NCBI RefSeq assembly: GCF_030994125.1
Contig: NZ_CP099918.1
Coordinates: 682,001 to 746,000, forward strand
Direction: 5' to 3'
DNA: 64,000 bases
DNA from: Pseudoalteromonas xiamenensis
GTDB taxonomy: Bacteria; Pseudomonadota; Gammaproteobacteria; Enterobacterales; Alteromonadaceae
The translations under genes were made by a program, and so were the position numbers. Under the pieces are notes generated by a model. It made no database searches. It had not been told where the DNA came from and saw only the letters and a list, made by a program, of their open reading frames with translations. The first letter of the stretch is position 1. Every line of letters begins with the position of its first letter. Of this stretch, positions 34,710 through 44,617 are shown piece after piece.

Positions 34710-35780
34710 ATGAATGGCATGTACTTAACCCTACGATGGTCCTTTTCCTGTCTACTACTTTGCACGTTTGCGTCATTTACATGTCATAGTGAAACAACCT
34801 TTTCCGGCGGCTTTTGGTTTAACTACAGTGTCAACCAACAAACACACGACACTCATTTTGGTGACGAAGCACTCGTTATCTATCTAGACAAACAACATGA
34901 AGCGCACTCTCCTTGGAACTACTCAGCTGAATTTAGAATTGGCCCTGGTGGATTCAGCGATACTGAAAACAACACAACTGGTTCCAATTATGTTCTTCAT
35001 AAGGCTTGGATAAGTTACAGTAAAAATGAGCAGCACACTTTCATATTAGGTAAAAGTCAGTTGCCGTTTGGCTGGAAAACAGGAAACTTTTGGCCCGGTG
35101 ATATGTTTCTAGCGGCTTTTGGCGACCAAATGGATGTCGGTATAAAATATGTCGGTCAGTATAACAGCATCAATGTTTCAGCAGCCTTTTACCCACGAGA
35201 CGATTGGCGAAAAGACTCGACTGATAGTACGGATGACAATCGTCATTGGGGCAGTAGAAAAACTTACCATAAACTGGACACGTGGGTTGGCGACGTAAAA
35301 TGGCCTCTTCAGTCGTCTCAGAAAATTGGTTTTTCAGTGCAGAAGGGAAAACTACAAGAATCCCTCTCTGGGCGCGATGAAAAAGATGGCCAGCATTACG
35401 CGTACACGCTCTATTACGACTACACATTTGATAAGTTTAATTTTAAAGTAAGTTACATCAATGGTGTCCGCCACCTTCCGGATGCTTATTCTTCTGTCGC
35501 AGGCCTACCCGAGTCCATAAAAAACCAACGCTATAACACTGAACTAACCTATCATTACGATAACTGGACGTTTCTAATCGATTTAACTTTAGCTAAATCA
35601 GATACGGTAGGAGGCGTAGATAAGATGGCCATCGCCTATGCGCCCGGGGTTCGATACAAATATGGTGACGGTTGGATTTACTTAGAATATCTAAATCAAA
35701 ACGCTTGGTTTGACCGTGATATGAAAATCAATGAAGGGAATTTTGCCGCTTGGTATTTAACTATCGATTACTATTGGTAG
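34710..35780 (+). CDS. Outer-membrane beta-barrel protein, porin-like
   Basis: Protein of about 356 residues. A signal sequence (hydrophobic SFSCLLLCTFASFTCHS) is followed by alternating hydrophobic/aromatic strands and acidic turns through the whole length, such as TFILGKSQLPFGWKTGNFWPG, DMFLAAFGDQMDVGIKYVGQ and YAYTLYYDYTFDKFNFKVSY, and an aromatic C-terminus (TIDYYW). This resembles phosphate-selective or general porins in layout, but no specific family is certain. An in-frame TTG at 34704 and ATGs at 34710 and 34719 are possible starts, none with a good Shine-Dalgarno. It sits alone between minE and rnd. Confidence 0.72.
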   Translation: MNGMYLTLRWSFSCLLLCTFASFTCHSETTFSGGFWFNYSVNQQTHDTHFGDEALVIYLDKQHEAHSPWNYSAEFRIGPGGFSDTENNTTGSNYVLHKAWISYSKNEQHTFILGKSQLPFGWKTGNFWPGDMFLAAFGDQMDVGIKYVGQYNSINVSAAFYPRDDWRKDSTDSTDDNRHWGSRKTYHKLDTWVGDVKWPLQSSQKIGFSVQKGKLQESLSGRDEKDGQHYAYTLYYDYTFDKFNFKVSYINGVRHLPDAYSSVAGLPESIKNQRYNTELTYHYDNWTFLIDLTLAKSDTVGGVDKMAIAYAPGVRYKYGDGWIYLEYLNQNAWFDRDMKINEGNFAAWYLTIDYYW

Positions 35781-35783
35781 TAA

Positions 35784-35808
35784 AACGAGGCACTTTGGCC
35801 TCGTTCTT
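35784..35808 (+). terminator. Terminator of the barrel-protein gene
   Basis: AACGAGGC (35784-35791) and GCCTCGTT (35798-35805) form an eight-pair stem with a short, imperfect T-run after it, a few bases past the stop. Confidence 0.65.
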
Positions 35809-35853
35809 GGAAGTTTATTTTAGTCTATGAGAGCCTCTCTCACATAAAACAGA

Positions 35854-36984
35854 TTAGCTTTTCCATTCGTCTAATTTACTGCCAATGTAATCCTTTCTCC
35901 ATGCTTGAAAAAGGTCTGGCTGCAACAACCTCTCTTTCAACTCATCTGTTTTTTTCCACTTCCAACTGATGATTTGGTTAATTTGCTTTTTAGAAGCAAG
36001 GACTTCAAATGGTATGTCGTGCTTCTGGGCGACTTCGACTAATACGTGTTTAATTTGTTTGAACGCTTTTTTATATTCTGGAAAATCGACCAACCGCTTC
36101 AGACGCTCTGGGCATTCAGATTCAGGGATTTGTTTCCCCTGCTCTATACATGCAAGGATTTCTTTACCATAACGATTTACTTCCATCGGTTCGACGCCTG
36201 GAATATTACGAAGCGACGTTGTGCTTGTCGGTCGACGTTTGGCGATTTCAACCATATTGTGTTCTTTAAGCACATGACTCAACGCTAAATTTTTTAACTC
36301 TGCCTTATTTTGACGCCATTTAGAAAGTACTTTTAAAACGGCTAAATCTCGTGGTTTCAGTTGCCAAGCGTTTTTTATATCAGTAAACAGTTCGTCATCA
36401 GGCAAACGTTCTGAGCGCTTTCTTGCTACTAACGCACTCTCTTCAACGACAATTTCATTCCAATTTCGCGCATCAATTTGAGGTTTGAGAAGTTCAAAAC
36501 AAGGAAGCAAGTAATAAACATCGCTTGCTGCATAATCTAACTGTTCTTGAGTCAGCGGTCGTTGTAACCAATTTGTACGGCTTTCACTTTTATCAATTTC
36601 TAAGTCTAGAAGCGATTTCACCATATTTGCAAAGCCTACACAGTTACCGTGACCGAGTAATAGCAGCGCGAATTGTGTATCAAACAACGGTGCGGGGACA
36701 AAACCGGCAAACTTTTGAAATACTTCGATATCCTCAGATGGTGAATGAATCACTTTCATCACCGAAGTATCTTGTAATATGCTAAATAAACCATCGAACT
36801 CTAACGGTGCAAGGGGATCAATTACGCCCAAACTGTTTCCATCATACACTTGGATTAACGCAATTTCTGGGTATAGCGTTTTACGGCGCATAAATTCTGT
36901 ATCTATCGCAATAATAGCGGAAGAACGAATTTGACTGACGAAACTATCTAGCTCAGTTTGAGAGTTGATAAATTGATACTGCAC
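35854..36984 (-). CDS. rnd: Ribonuclease D
   Basis: 3'-5' exoribonuclease of 376 residues trimming tRNA and other stable RNA. DEDD-type exonuclease domain: IIAIDTEFMRRKTLYPE (DxE), VMKVIHSPSEDIEVF, and LDYAASDVYYLLPCFELL with the Tyr-x-x-x-Asp of the DEDDy class. Two helical HRDC-type regions follow (about 210-375). Located directly downstream of fadD on the same strand, with an intervening terminator; rnd-fadD adjacency is common in gammaproteobacteria. Confidence 0.96.
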   Translation of the reverse strand: MQYQFINSQTELDSFVSQIRSSAIIAIDTEFMRRKTLYPEIALIQVYDGNSLGVIDPLAPLEFDGLFSILQDTSVMKVIHSPSEDIEVFQKFAGFVPAPLFDTQFALLLLGHGNCVGFANMVKSLLDLEIDKSESRTNWLQRPLTQEQLDYAASDVYYLLPCFELLKPQIDARNWNEIVVEESALVARKRSERLPDDELFTDIKNAWQLKPRDLAVLKVLSKWRQNKAELKNLALSHVLKEHNMVEIAKRRPTSTTSLRNIPGVEPMEVNRYGKEILACIEQGKQIPESECPERLKRLVDFPEYKKAFKQIKHVLVEVAQKHDIPFEVLASKKQINQIISWKWKKTDELKERLLQPDLFQAWRKDYIGSKLDEWKS

Positions 36985-37003
36985 TGGGTGTCCCTCATTA
37001 AAC

Positions 37004-37032
37004 CAAAAAGAAACCGGCTTTCGCCGGTCTCT
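37004..37032 (-). terminator. Terminator of fadD
   Basis: ACCGGC (37013-37018) and GCCGGT (37023-37028) with a four-base loop; the minus strand then reads TTTCTTTTT. It lies between fadD and rnd, so rnd depends on readthrough or its own promoter. Confidence 0.75.
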
Positions 37033-37033
37033 T

Positions 37034-38692
37034 TTATGCTTTTTCTTTTAAAGCTCTTCGAAGAATTTTACCAACGTTTGTTTTTGGCAATTCATCCTTA
37101 AACTCAACAAATTTTGGTACCTTATAATTTGTTAAGTTCGCTCGACAATGGTTTATTATATCTTTTTCTGTAAGCGATGGGTCTTTTTTTACTATAAATA
37201 CTTTAACCTGCTCGCCGCTCACTTCGTGAGGCACACCAACAGCAGCGACTTCAAGCACACCATCATGCATCGCGACGACTTCTTCAATTTCATTTGGGAA
37301 CACGTTAAATCCAGACACAATGATCATGTCTTTTTTACGGTCAACGATGTAGAAAAACCCTTCATCGTCGTAAGTCGCGATATCCCCTGTTGCAAACCAA
37401 CCATCACGAAGACAATCTGCCGTAGCATCTGGACGGTTGTAATATCCCGCCATCACTTGTGGCCCTTTAACCCAAAGTTCGCCCGACTCGCCTTTTGGCG
37501 CTTCTTCACCGTTATCAAGCACGATTTTAAGTTCGGTACTTGGGGCGGGTAGACCAATTGACCCGTTGTAACCATCTAAGTCGTAAGGACAGATTGTTAC
37601 TAGTGGCGCGCATTCTGTCAGACCGTAACCTTCCATCAATTTTGTCTTAGTTGTGTTCTGCCATTTTTCTGCAACTGGTCGCTGTACGGCCATACCACCG
37701 CCTAACGACATCTTCAACGTTGAGAAATCAAGCTCTGCAAATCCTGGGGTGTTTAAAAGTCCATTGAACAGTGTGTTTACCCCAGTGATCGCCGTGAAAG
37801 GATATTTCCGTAGTTCCTTCACGAAACCAGGCATATCACGTGGGTTAGTGATCAAAATGTTGTGACCACCATACTTCATGAAGGTTAAGCAGTTCGCCGT
37901 AAGTGCGAAAATATGATAGAGCGGAAGTGCTGTAATGACGATTTCCTTTCCGTTATCAAGCACTTTGTCTAAACAACCTGATACTTGTTCTAAATTCGCG
38001 ACCATGTTGCCGTGTGTTAACATCGCGCCCTTAGAGACACCCGTTGTACCACCTGTGTACTGCAAAAACGCTAAATCTTTTAATGTTACTTCAGGCTTTT
38101 TGTACTTCGAACCATCGAAGTTCACTACTCTAGCAAATGGAATGGCAGTAGGAAGCGAATAGTCCGGCACCATTTTTTTGATTCGTTTTACGACGAAGTT
38201 AACAAGGTGCTTTTTAATTCCGCCCAACATATCGCCAATTTGAGTCACAATGATATGCTTTACCGCGGTTTTAGGTAGCGCCTTTTGTAATGTATCAGCA
38301 AAATTCGCGAGAATAAAAATGGCTTTAGACTCTGAGTCATTAAGTTGATGTTCTAGTTCGCGAACCGTGTAAAGCGGGTTCACGTTTACCACCGTACATC
38401 CTGCACGTAACACACCTAAAATAGTGACTGGTGTCTGTAGCAAATTAGGCATCATCACAGCGACTTTATCGCCTTTGCCAAGTTTTAATTCATTTTGAAC
38501 GTAGCTTGCAACCGCTTTAGTTTCTTTGTCTAGCTCACGGTATGTAAGCGTTTTATCCATGTTGGTATAAGCTGGTAAATCAGCAAATTCTGCAAAACTC
38601 TTTTCGAATAATTCAAGCAGCGAGTTGTAATGCTCTGGATCGATAGTCTCAGGCATACCTTCTGGGTAGCGCTTTAGCCAGATTTTTTCCAC
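37034..38692 (-). CDS. fadD: Long-chain fatty acid–CoA ligase
   Basis: Peripheral inner-membrane acyl-CoA synthetase of 552 residues that activates imported fatty acids for beta-oxidation. AMP-binding signature [18 protein letters not shown] at about 209-226, [40 protein letters not shown] and the C-terminal [11 protein letters not shown] with the catalytic Lys. The start is a GTG with AGGAG six bases upstream. Alone on its transcript apart from possible readthrough to rnd. Confidence 0.96.
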   Translation of the reverse strand: MEKIWLKRYPEGMPETIDPEHYNSLLELFEKSFAEFADLPAYTNMDKTLTYRELDKETKAVASYVQNELKLGKGDKVAVMMPNLLQTPVTILGVLRAGCTVVNVNPLYTVRELEHQLNDSESKAIFILANFADTLQKALPKTAVKHIIVTQIGDMLGGIKKHLVNFVVKRIKKMVPDYSLPTAIPFARVVNFDGSKYKKPEVTLKDLAFLQYTGGTTGVSKGAMLTHGNMVANLEQVSGCLDKVLDNGKEIVITALPLYHIFALTANCLTFMKYGGHNILITNPRDMPGFVKELRKYPFTAITGVNTLFNGLLNTPGFAELDFSTLKMSLGGGMAVQRPVAEKWQNTTKTKLMEGYGLTECAPLVTICPYDLDGYNGSIGLPAPSTELKIVLDNGEEAPKGESGELWVKGPQVMAGYYNRPDATADCLRDGWFATGDIATYDDEGFFYIVDRKKDMIIVSGFNVFPNEIEEVVAMHDGVLEVAAVGVPHEVSGEQVKVFIVKKDPSLTEKDIINHCRANLTNYKVPKFVEFKDELPKTNVGKILRRALKEKA

Positions 38693-38805
38693 TCTTAGCT
38701 CCTGTTCTCGTTATTTTTATGTTGAATAAACCTTAATCTATCTAAGGCAGTTACACAATCGAGCATTTACTCTAATCGCGAGATATTCCCACATTTACGG
38801 CTAAG

Positions 38806-39690
38806 TTACAATTCACTTCGGTTATTTGCATTAATATGCGCCGAAATGTGCTTAAAAGTTAGGCTAGGTGATTCCATATGGCAATGATGTCCACCTTCTA
38901 TAAACACAGTGTTAATTGTTTTGTAGCACGCCCTAAACACTTCTTCTTGTTGTTTCATGTCTTTAAGCCCCTTAGAACCAAACACAACAAGTGTTGGGGC
39001 TACTATACCACTTAATAAAGATAGGGCTTGTTGCTTAGAATAGCGAAATGGCGAGGCAATTTTTAACTTCGGATCAGAAGTTAGCGTCCATCCACCATCC
39101 GTCTCAGTAATAGATCGTTCCATTAAAATTCGGATTTGTGATTCACTCAAATCGCTCACTAATTTACGTGCTTGTATGATGTCTTCTTTTGACTTAAACC
39201 GTTTCGGCTTTCTTCTTTTTATCGTTTGGCGCTGTTCGATTGAACGGGTTAGTTGTGATTTAGCGGTATTTTCATTTGAAAAAAGGATCCCCATGCCATC
39301 GATTAAACTTAATGAAATGACTTTCTGAGGAAAACAACTCGCAACTACGTTTGCGACTAATGCGCCCATCGAGTGTCCGACAAAATGGCAACGCTCAATA
39401 TTTCTGTTATCCAGAAAATTGACGATATCCGCGACATAGTCCACGAAGTAATATTGTGCATCGTGCGAACGCCAATCGGAAAGGCCGTGCCCAGGGAAAT
39501 CTATCGCGATACAGCGTAGCTTGGAGTCAAATTGCTCACAACTTAATAAGGGGAAATAACTATTTAGATTGTCTAACCAACCGTGAAGGAACAAAATCGT
39601 TTCAGCACCTGCTTCAAGATTGCCCCACTCGATGCCTGCAATACCATCTTGTTTAAACGGAAAAATTTGTCGCTTTGTCTCTATTTTCAT
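38806..39690 (-). CDS. Alpha/beta-fold hydrolase
   Basis: Cytoplasmic protein of 294 residues. FLHGWLDNLNSYFPLLS is the oxyanion HG block, AIDFPGHGLSDWRS the following strand, HFVGHSMGALVANVVAS the nucleophile elbow with catalytic Ser, and VFIEGGHHCHMESP the catalytic His. Homologous in layout to esterases of the YbfF/epoxide-hydrolase group; the substrate is unknown. It lies upstream of fadD on the same strand but with a 113-base gap, and divergent from the alkaline phosphatase gene. Confidence 0.88.
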   Translation of the reverse strand: MKIETKRQIFPFKQDGIAGIEWGNLEAGAETILFLHGWLDNLNSYFPLLSCEQFDSKLRCIAIDFPGHGLSDWRSHDAQYYFVDYVADIVNFLDNRNIERCHFVGHSMGALVANVVASCFPQKVISLSLIDGMGILFSNENTAKSQLTRSIEQRQTIKRRKPKRFKSKEDIIQARKLVSDLSESQIRILMERSITETDGGWTLTSDPKLKIASPFRYSKQQALSLLSGIVAPTLVVFGSKGLKDMKQQEEVFRACYKTINTVFIEGGHHCHMESPSLTFKHISAHINANNRSEL

Positions 39691-39769
39691 AATTATAAGT
39701 GTAAACTAAGAGCTCTTTATTTATCATCGCACAGTTTCATCTACACGGGATACTCTTTGGGATTTAATC

Positions 39770-41053
39770 ATGAAAATTAAAACAACCTTATGTACAGCGC
39801 TTTTGCTGCCATTTGTAACAATCGCGGCACCGAAAAACATCATCTACATGATCGGTGACGGTATGGGCCCTGCTTACACGACCGCGTACCGTTATTACAT
39901 GGACAACCCTGAAACGAAAGTGGTTGATCCTACTGTTTTTGATTCTATGCTAAAGGGTATGGCGCACACCTATCCAGATGATCATACTTACGTAACGGAC
40001 AGTGCAGCAGGTGCTACTGCGCTTGCAACAGGCACGAAAAGCTACAACGGTGCAATTGCAGTTGATACGCAAAAACATGATTTAACAACAATGTTGGAAA
40101 TTGCGAAACACTTGGGCAAAACAACAGCATTAGTAGCAACATCACAAATCAACCATGCAACACCTGCCAGTTTTGCAGCACATAACGAAAGTCGTCGTAA
40201 TTATGATGAAATCGCGAATGACTACATCGACATCAAAATTGATGGAAAGTTGGCCGTTGACTTGATGTTGGGCGGTGGTACTAAGTATTTTATCCGCCAA
40301 GACCGCAACATTGTTAATGAGTTCAAAGAAGCGGGTTACGTCTATGCAGATGATTTTAATAAGCTAAACGACATTAACTCATTACCTGCATTAGGTTTAT
40401 TTGCGGAAGTAGCGTTTCCTTCAGCGATAGATGCCAATCCAAATCGTCTTGAAAAAATGACGAGTAAAGCGCTTTCTCTACTCGACAAACAAAACGAGAA
40501 AGGCTTTTTCATTATGATTGAAGGCTCACAGATTGATTGGTGTGGACACGCTAACGACGTTGCTTGTGCGATGCATGAGATGCATGATTTTGCTAACGCC
40601 ATCACCGTTGCTAAGCGCTATGTAGATAATAACCCAGATACGCTACTCGTTATTACAGCCGATCATTCGACTGGGGGCTTAACACTCGGCGCAAACGGTG
40701 AATATAAATGGCTTACGGATGTTGTACGTGGCGTAAAAGGCTCAGCGGTAACTATCACTGAAGCGTTATTAAAAACAGATGATATTGCGAAAACTTGGAC
40801 GACGTATTCAGACATTTCACTGAGCAAAGAAGACTTATCAGCTCTTGAAGCCGCTAAAAAAGAAAGCGACAAAGCGCTAAACAAAGCTATCAAGAATGTC
40901 ATTAATACCGCTAGTTTTACTGGCTGGACTACAGGCGGTCATACCGCTGTTGACGTTCAAGTGTTTGCTCACGGCAATTCAGCGATGGACTTTGTTGGTT
41001 CGCAAAACAACACAGCTATCGCAGATAAGTTGATCGGGTATATTAAACAGTAA
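39770..41053 (+). CDS. Alkaline phosphatase, PhoA type
   Basis: Periplasmic metalloenzyme of 427 residues that releases phosphate from monoesters. Signal peptide MKIKTTLCTALLLPFVTIA. IYMIGDGMG (metal-binding Asp), VTDSAAGATALATGTKSYNG with the nucleophilic Ser, EGSQIDWCGHAND, and ITADHSTGGL (metal ligands) follow in PhoA order; TGGHTAVDVQVFAHG near the C-terminus is conserved. Shorter than E. coli PhoA and closer to marine forms. No clear PHO box was identified upstream. Confidence 0.94.
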   Translation: MKIKTTLCTALLLPFVTIAAPKNIIYMIGDGMGPAYTTAYRYYMDNPETKVVDPTVFDSMLKGMAHTYPDDHTYVTDSAAGATALATGTKSYNGAIAVDTQKHDLTTMLEIAKHLGKTTALVATSQINHATPASFAAHNESRRNYDEIANDYIDIKIDGKLAVDLMLGGGTKYFIRQDRNIVNEFKEAGYVYADDFNKLNDINSLPALGLFAEVAFPSAIDANPNRLEKMTSKALSLLDKQNEKGFFIMIEGSQIDWCGHANDVACAMHEMHDFANAITVAKRYVDNNPDTLLVITADHSTGGLTLGANGEYKWLTDVVRGVKGSAVTITEALLKTDDIAKTWTTYSDISLSKEDLSALEAAKKESDKALNKAIKNVINTASFTGWTTGGHTAVDVQVFAHGNSAMDFVGSQNNTAIADKLIGYIKQ

Positions 41054-41062
41054 AAAACGTTG

Positions 41063-41090
41063 GGCGGCGCAATTGCGTCGCCACATTCTT
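41063..41090 (+). terminator. Terminator of the alkaline phosphatase gene
   Basis: GGCGGCGC (41063-41070) and GCGTCGCC (41075-41082) pair with one G-U and an AATT loop, followed by a T-rich stretch with interruptions. Confidence 0.6.
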
Positions 41091-41126
41091 GTTACTCTTC
41101 TTTTCTTTGTTTCGGCGCTTTACATA

Positions 41127-41420
41127 TCACGCGTAAACGCTGACGCCTATTAGCTGTTTAATCTCGTTTCTTCTATCTTCATTGGCGATAGATTTATATG
41201 CAGAGATAGCGACACCATTTTTGAAACTGGGTTGGTCATAGATAGCCTGCTTTTCACCATCAAAACCACCTTTATCGAGCATCGCAATGGCTTTTTCATT
41301 TGAACGGACATAACTATCTAATTGAGAAGTCTGAGAATCAGGTGACGCAACTTTCCTGTCCACTTTAGGCAGTGGTTTCAACTGATAGGTGTGTTGACCA
41401 GAAACGACTGAAAGTTGCAT
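41127..41420 (-). CDS. Small conserved-looking protein, unknown function
   Basis: Protein of 97 residues, no signal or membrane segment. The N-terminal half is variable and basic; the C-terminal half, YDQPSFKNGVAISAYKSIA followed by NEDRRNEIKQLIGVSVYA, ends in the …RR–LGV–VYA pattern that I recall from unannotated small proteins of Alteromonadales and Vibrionales. It lies between alkaline phosphatase (opposite strand) and tsaB (same strand, 51 bases upstream). No function can be assigned. Confidence 0.65.
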   Translation of the reverse strand: MQLSVVSGQHTYQLKPLPKVDRKVASPDSQTSQLDSYVRSNEKAIAMLDKGGFDGEKQAIYDQPSFKNGVAISAYKSIANEDRRNEIKQLIGVSVYA

Positions 41421-41471
41421 CTAAATTCTCATGAAAATAAAACGCTTAAGCGCCTTATATTAGTATAAATA

Positions 41472-42158
41472 TTATTCTCGACCTGGCAACTTTTTCCAAG
41501 TAACCGTGTCACGCACATAATGCGGTTGTGCGTCAGCCGGGGCTACCGCTAGACCTTGCTCAAATGCGGCTATCCCGATTGGCAACATAAAGCGCGCGTC
41601 TGGATACAATATCGTTTTAGAAATAGAGACATTTTTGTCATCTAAGACATTTGGATAAGTCTGCCAAGCAGTACCGACTGCTAGCGAATTTTGTTGCAGG
41701 GTGTTCATCAGCTCAGGACGTATCACACTTTCGTCATACGCTTCGATGGCGATTCCATTTTTGTCCTTACGATATTCACAAAAATAAATTTCATCCATTC
41801 TGGCATCAATACCAGCAATAACCTCTGTTACCTTGTTTTGCTCGATAGCTTGCTGAGCCATAGCTTGTAACGTCGACACGCCCACTAACGTTAAGTTCGA
41901 CGCAAACGCTAAACCTTGCGCAATCGAAACACCAATTCGAACACCAGTAAAACTCCCTGGGCCTCGACCAAAAACAATACCGTCGAGGTCCTTAAGTGAG
42001 CAACCTGCTTCTTTTAGAAGGCTATCTACAGTCGGTAGAATTTTCTGGCTATGTTGTTGAGGGCAAATTTCAAAAAATGAAAAGACATTGCCGTTGAACT
42101 GTAAAGCGACCGAAAGCGCCTCTGTCGATGCATCGAGTGCAAGTAGGTTCATACTCAT
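41472..42158 (-). CDS. tsaB: tRNA threonylcarbamoyladenosine biosynthesis protein TsaB
   Basis: Protein of 228 residues, the scaffold partner of TsaD in t6A37 modification of tRNAs reading ANN codons. MNLLALDASTEALSVAL, HSQKILPTVDSLLKEAG and GIVFGRGPGSFTGVRIGVSIAQGLA are the ASKHA-fold signatures. The ATG at 42158 follows the helicase stop by one base; an ATG two codons later is an equally possible start. The pair yoaA-tsaB is a common arrangement. Confidence 0.95.
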   Translation of the reverse strand: MSMNLLALDASTEALSVALQFNGNVFSFFEICPQQHSQKILPTVDSLLKEAGCSLKDLDGIVFGRGPGSFTGVRIGVSIAQGLAFASNLTLVGVSTLQAMAQQAIEQNKVTEVIAGIDARMDEIYFCEYRKDKNGIAIEAYDESVIRPELMNTLQQNSLAVGTAWQTYPNVLDDKNVSISKTILYPDARFMLPIGIAAFEQGLAVAPADAQPHYVRDTVTWKKLPGRE

Positions 42159-42159
42159 A

Positions 42160-44097
42160 TTAATTGATGTTCTCTAGAAATTTAATTGCAGCCGTAATGT
42201 CCCGTGTTCGAGTCATGTTTGGCAGACTTTTTAAGAATACTTGACCGTAAGGTCTTGTTACCAACCTATTATCGCACAAGATAAGGACGCCTGTATCATT
42301 TCTGTCTCGGATAAGTCGACCAACCCCCTGCTTTAGAGCAATCACTGCCTGTGGTATTTGGATAGAAGCAAATGGATCTTTACCCTGCTTTTCACAATCT
42401 TGCATTCTAGCTTGAAGTAACGGGTCATCTGGCGAAGTAAAAGGAATTTTATCGATAATGACACAACTCAGCGCATCACCACGAACGTCTACGCCCTCCC
42501 AAAAAGAGGCTGTACCGAGTAACACCGCGTTTCCATGACGAACAAATTGTTCGAGAATAATACGCTTTGATGATTGACCTTGCATGAAAACGGGGTAAGG
42601 AATGCGCTCGCTTAAGCCTTCATATACCAAATGCATCATTCGATAGCTCGTGAACAACATAAAGCAACGCCCTTTCGATGCAGCTATGACTTCCTTTGCC
42701 ATTTTTACAATAGCATGGGGCATAAGATCATCATTAATTTCAGGCAAATAGCGCGGTAGACAGAGAAGCGCTTGTGTTTTGTAATCAAACGGGCTTTCAA
42801 GCAAAAGTTGATATTTCGGTTTGAGGCCTAAACTATCCGAAAAATGGTTCAATTCGCCATTCACAGATAACGTTGCTGACGTGAATATAAATCCCGCTTG
42901 GGTTTTTTCGACTAATTCAGCAAACTTAGTCGCGACATTCAGGGGCGTAATATGAATTTGAACCGCTCTACGCCCAACTTCATACCAATAGCTGTAGCCC
43001 GTTTCGTTAATATCAAATACACGCTCTAGCTTACCTTTTAAGGAAAGTGTACGTTCAAACAACGGTTCGATTTTATCACTACGGTCTAAACAGGTTTTAA
43101 GCACTTGATACAAGAAGGCTAAATCAGAAATTACACGGTGAATCGCATCACAAATGTACTTTTCTTTCAGTACATTGCGCCAGTCTCCTTTCGCACCTTC
43201 AAGTGGGAACACAAGACGAAAATCTGCTACCGCCGTTTCTAATTTATTGAGTGTTTTTCCCAGTTGAAGCATGTCAGGAATATCAGCTCGATAAACGACG
43301 CGAATATCAGTAATAAGTTCTTGTAATTGCTTAGTACTAAACGATTCGCCGAAATAGTCACACGCAATTTCAGGTAGCTGGTGAGCTTCATCAAAAATAT
43401 AACTATCCGCTGTTGGCATAAGCTCTGCAAAACCACTGTCTTTCACGGCCATATCCGCAAAAAAGAGATGGTGGTTAATGACGACAAGGTCTGCGTCCAT
43501 CGCACGTAAACGAGCTTTTCGAATATAGCATTCTTGGAAATCCGGACACTCTTTACCTAAACAGTTATCTGCGGTGGAATTAACGTATGGCAAAACTTTC
43601 GCGTCTTCCTCAATGCCGACACAGTCTGCTAAATCCCCGTTGTTGGTCTCGGTTGCAAATTTTGCCACCATGGCAAGTTGGTGCATAACATCTGGGTCAT
43701 CAGTTGGTACGTGACTTACATGTTGACTGAGGCGATATAAACACAAATAGTTGGCTCGACCTTTGAGCAATGCAACTTTTCGTCCTACATTGAGCGCTTT
43801 AACAAGCTCTGGTAAATCACGATGGAACAACTGTTCTTGTAATGCTTTAGAACCTGTTGAAATAATGATTTTTTTGTTGCTTTTGAGCGCAGGAGCCAAG
43901 TAAGCGAAGGTTTTCCCCGTGCCTGTCTCTGCTTCCACGACACACGTTGCACGTTCAGCAATGGCACTCTCAACATGAACGGCCATATCAATTTGAGGTT
44001 GTCGTGGTTGGTAACCTTGAAAATGACGAGCAATAGGCCCGTTGTCCGAGAATAACTGCTTGATGGGGGCAAACCTAGAATTACGTGAATTGCACAA
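42160..44097 (-). CDS. yoaA: DinG-family ATP-dependent DNA helicase YoaA
   Basis: XPD-like 5'-3' helicase of 645 residues, in E. coli linked to replication-fork repair. Walker A EAETGTGKTFAYLAPALKS, DEAH box SYIFDEAHQLPE, four Cys of an Fe-S cluster (NYLCLYRL, NCLGKECPDFQEC), motif V/VI LLGTASFWEGVDVRG and IALKQGVGRLIRD. No ATG or GTG is available near the expected N-terminus: the track starts at a TTG (44095-44097) without a Shine-Dalgarno, while an ATC at 44062-44064 occupies the place where an ATG might be expected (…KQLFSDNGP). The start is therefore uncertain. Followed by tsaB after one base. Confidence 0.92.
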   Translation of the reverse strand: MCNSRNSRFAPIKQLFSDNGPIARHFQGYQPRQPQIDMAVHVESAIAERATCVVEAETGTGKTFAYLAPALKSNKKIIISTGSKALQEQLFHRDLPELVKALNVGRKVALLKGRANYLCLYRLSQHVSHVPTDDPDVMHQLAMVAKFATETNNGDLADCVGIEEDAKVLPYVNSTADNCLGKECPDFQECYIRKARLRAMDADLVVINHHLFFADMAVKDSGFAELMPTADSYIFDEAHQLPEIACDYFGESFSTKQLQELITDIRVVYRADIPDMLQLGKTLNKLETAVADFRLVFPLEGAKGDWRNVLKEKYICDAIHRVISDLAFLYQVLKTCLDRSDKIEPLFERTLSLKGKLERVFDINETGYSYWYEVGRRAVQIHITPLNVATKFAELVEKTQAGFIFTSATLSVNGELNHFSDSLGLKPKYQLLLESPFDYKTQALLCLPRYLPEINDDLMPHAIVKMAKEVIAASKGRCFMLFTSYRMMHLVYEGLSERIPYPVFMQGQSSKRIILEQFVRHGNAVLLGTASFWEGVDVRGDALSCVIIDKIPFTSPDDPLLQARMQDCEKQGKDPFASIQIPQAVIALKQGVGRLIRDRNDTGVLILCDNRLVTRPYGQVFLKSLPNMTRTRDITAAIKFLENIN

Positions 44098-44184
44098 ATT
44101 GTATAGAGTGCGAAATACACATTCAAGGTGAAAGTGCGTTCTCTTTAAAGTAACATCCTGTAATTATTGACCTTAAAAAACGCA

Positions 44185-44405
44185 CTAAACCCATACATCA
44201 AGATGATCATTTTCATCTTCTTCTTTCGCATTCTCACGATGAAGTTCTGATTCTTTTTCTTGCTTTTTTAACTCAGATAGCATCTTTTCGCGTCTTTTTT
44301 TATAGCTTCGACCCGATTCCCAACGACACCCGCAATACTAAATGCTTGTTGGTGATGAACATCTAATCGAACTATTTTTCCCATATAGGGAATAAATGCA
44401 TCCAT
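44185..44405 (-). pseudogene. Small basic/acidic protein gene with -1 frameshift at a T7/A7 run
   Basis: A strong GGAGG lies five bases before the ATG at 44405. The frame reads MDAFIPYMGKIVRLDVHHQQ… for 45 codons and stops at 44268-44270. The frame one base back stays open to a TAG at 44185-44187 and reads as a highly charged helix, KRREKMLSELKKQEKE followed by an acidic tail ending DHLDVWV. One extra base at the homopolymer 44295-44301 joins both into a 73-residue protein. The strong ribosome site argues for a real gene. I do not know the family. It lies between yoaA and the histidine leader. Confidence 0.6.
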
Positions 44406-44617
44406 ACTTTCCTCCAAAAATGCCGCTCATTTCCAAACATAGGCATTAAACAGTAACATGAGGTAGGCACATTAAAAACTAATACCTATTTAGTATATTA
44501 TCGGCAGTTATAATTTATTCTTAAATTACTAAAAATTTCACTTGCCAAAGTTAAACTTGGTATGTTTATCTATAAAGGTATTCAACGAACAACCAAAACA
44601 AAACAAGGTTCGAAAAA

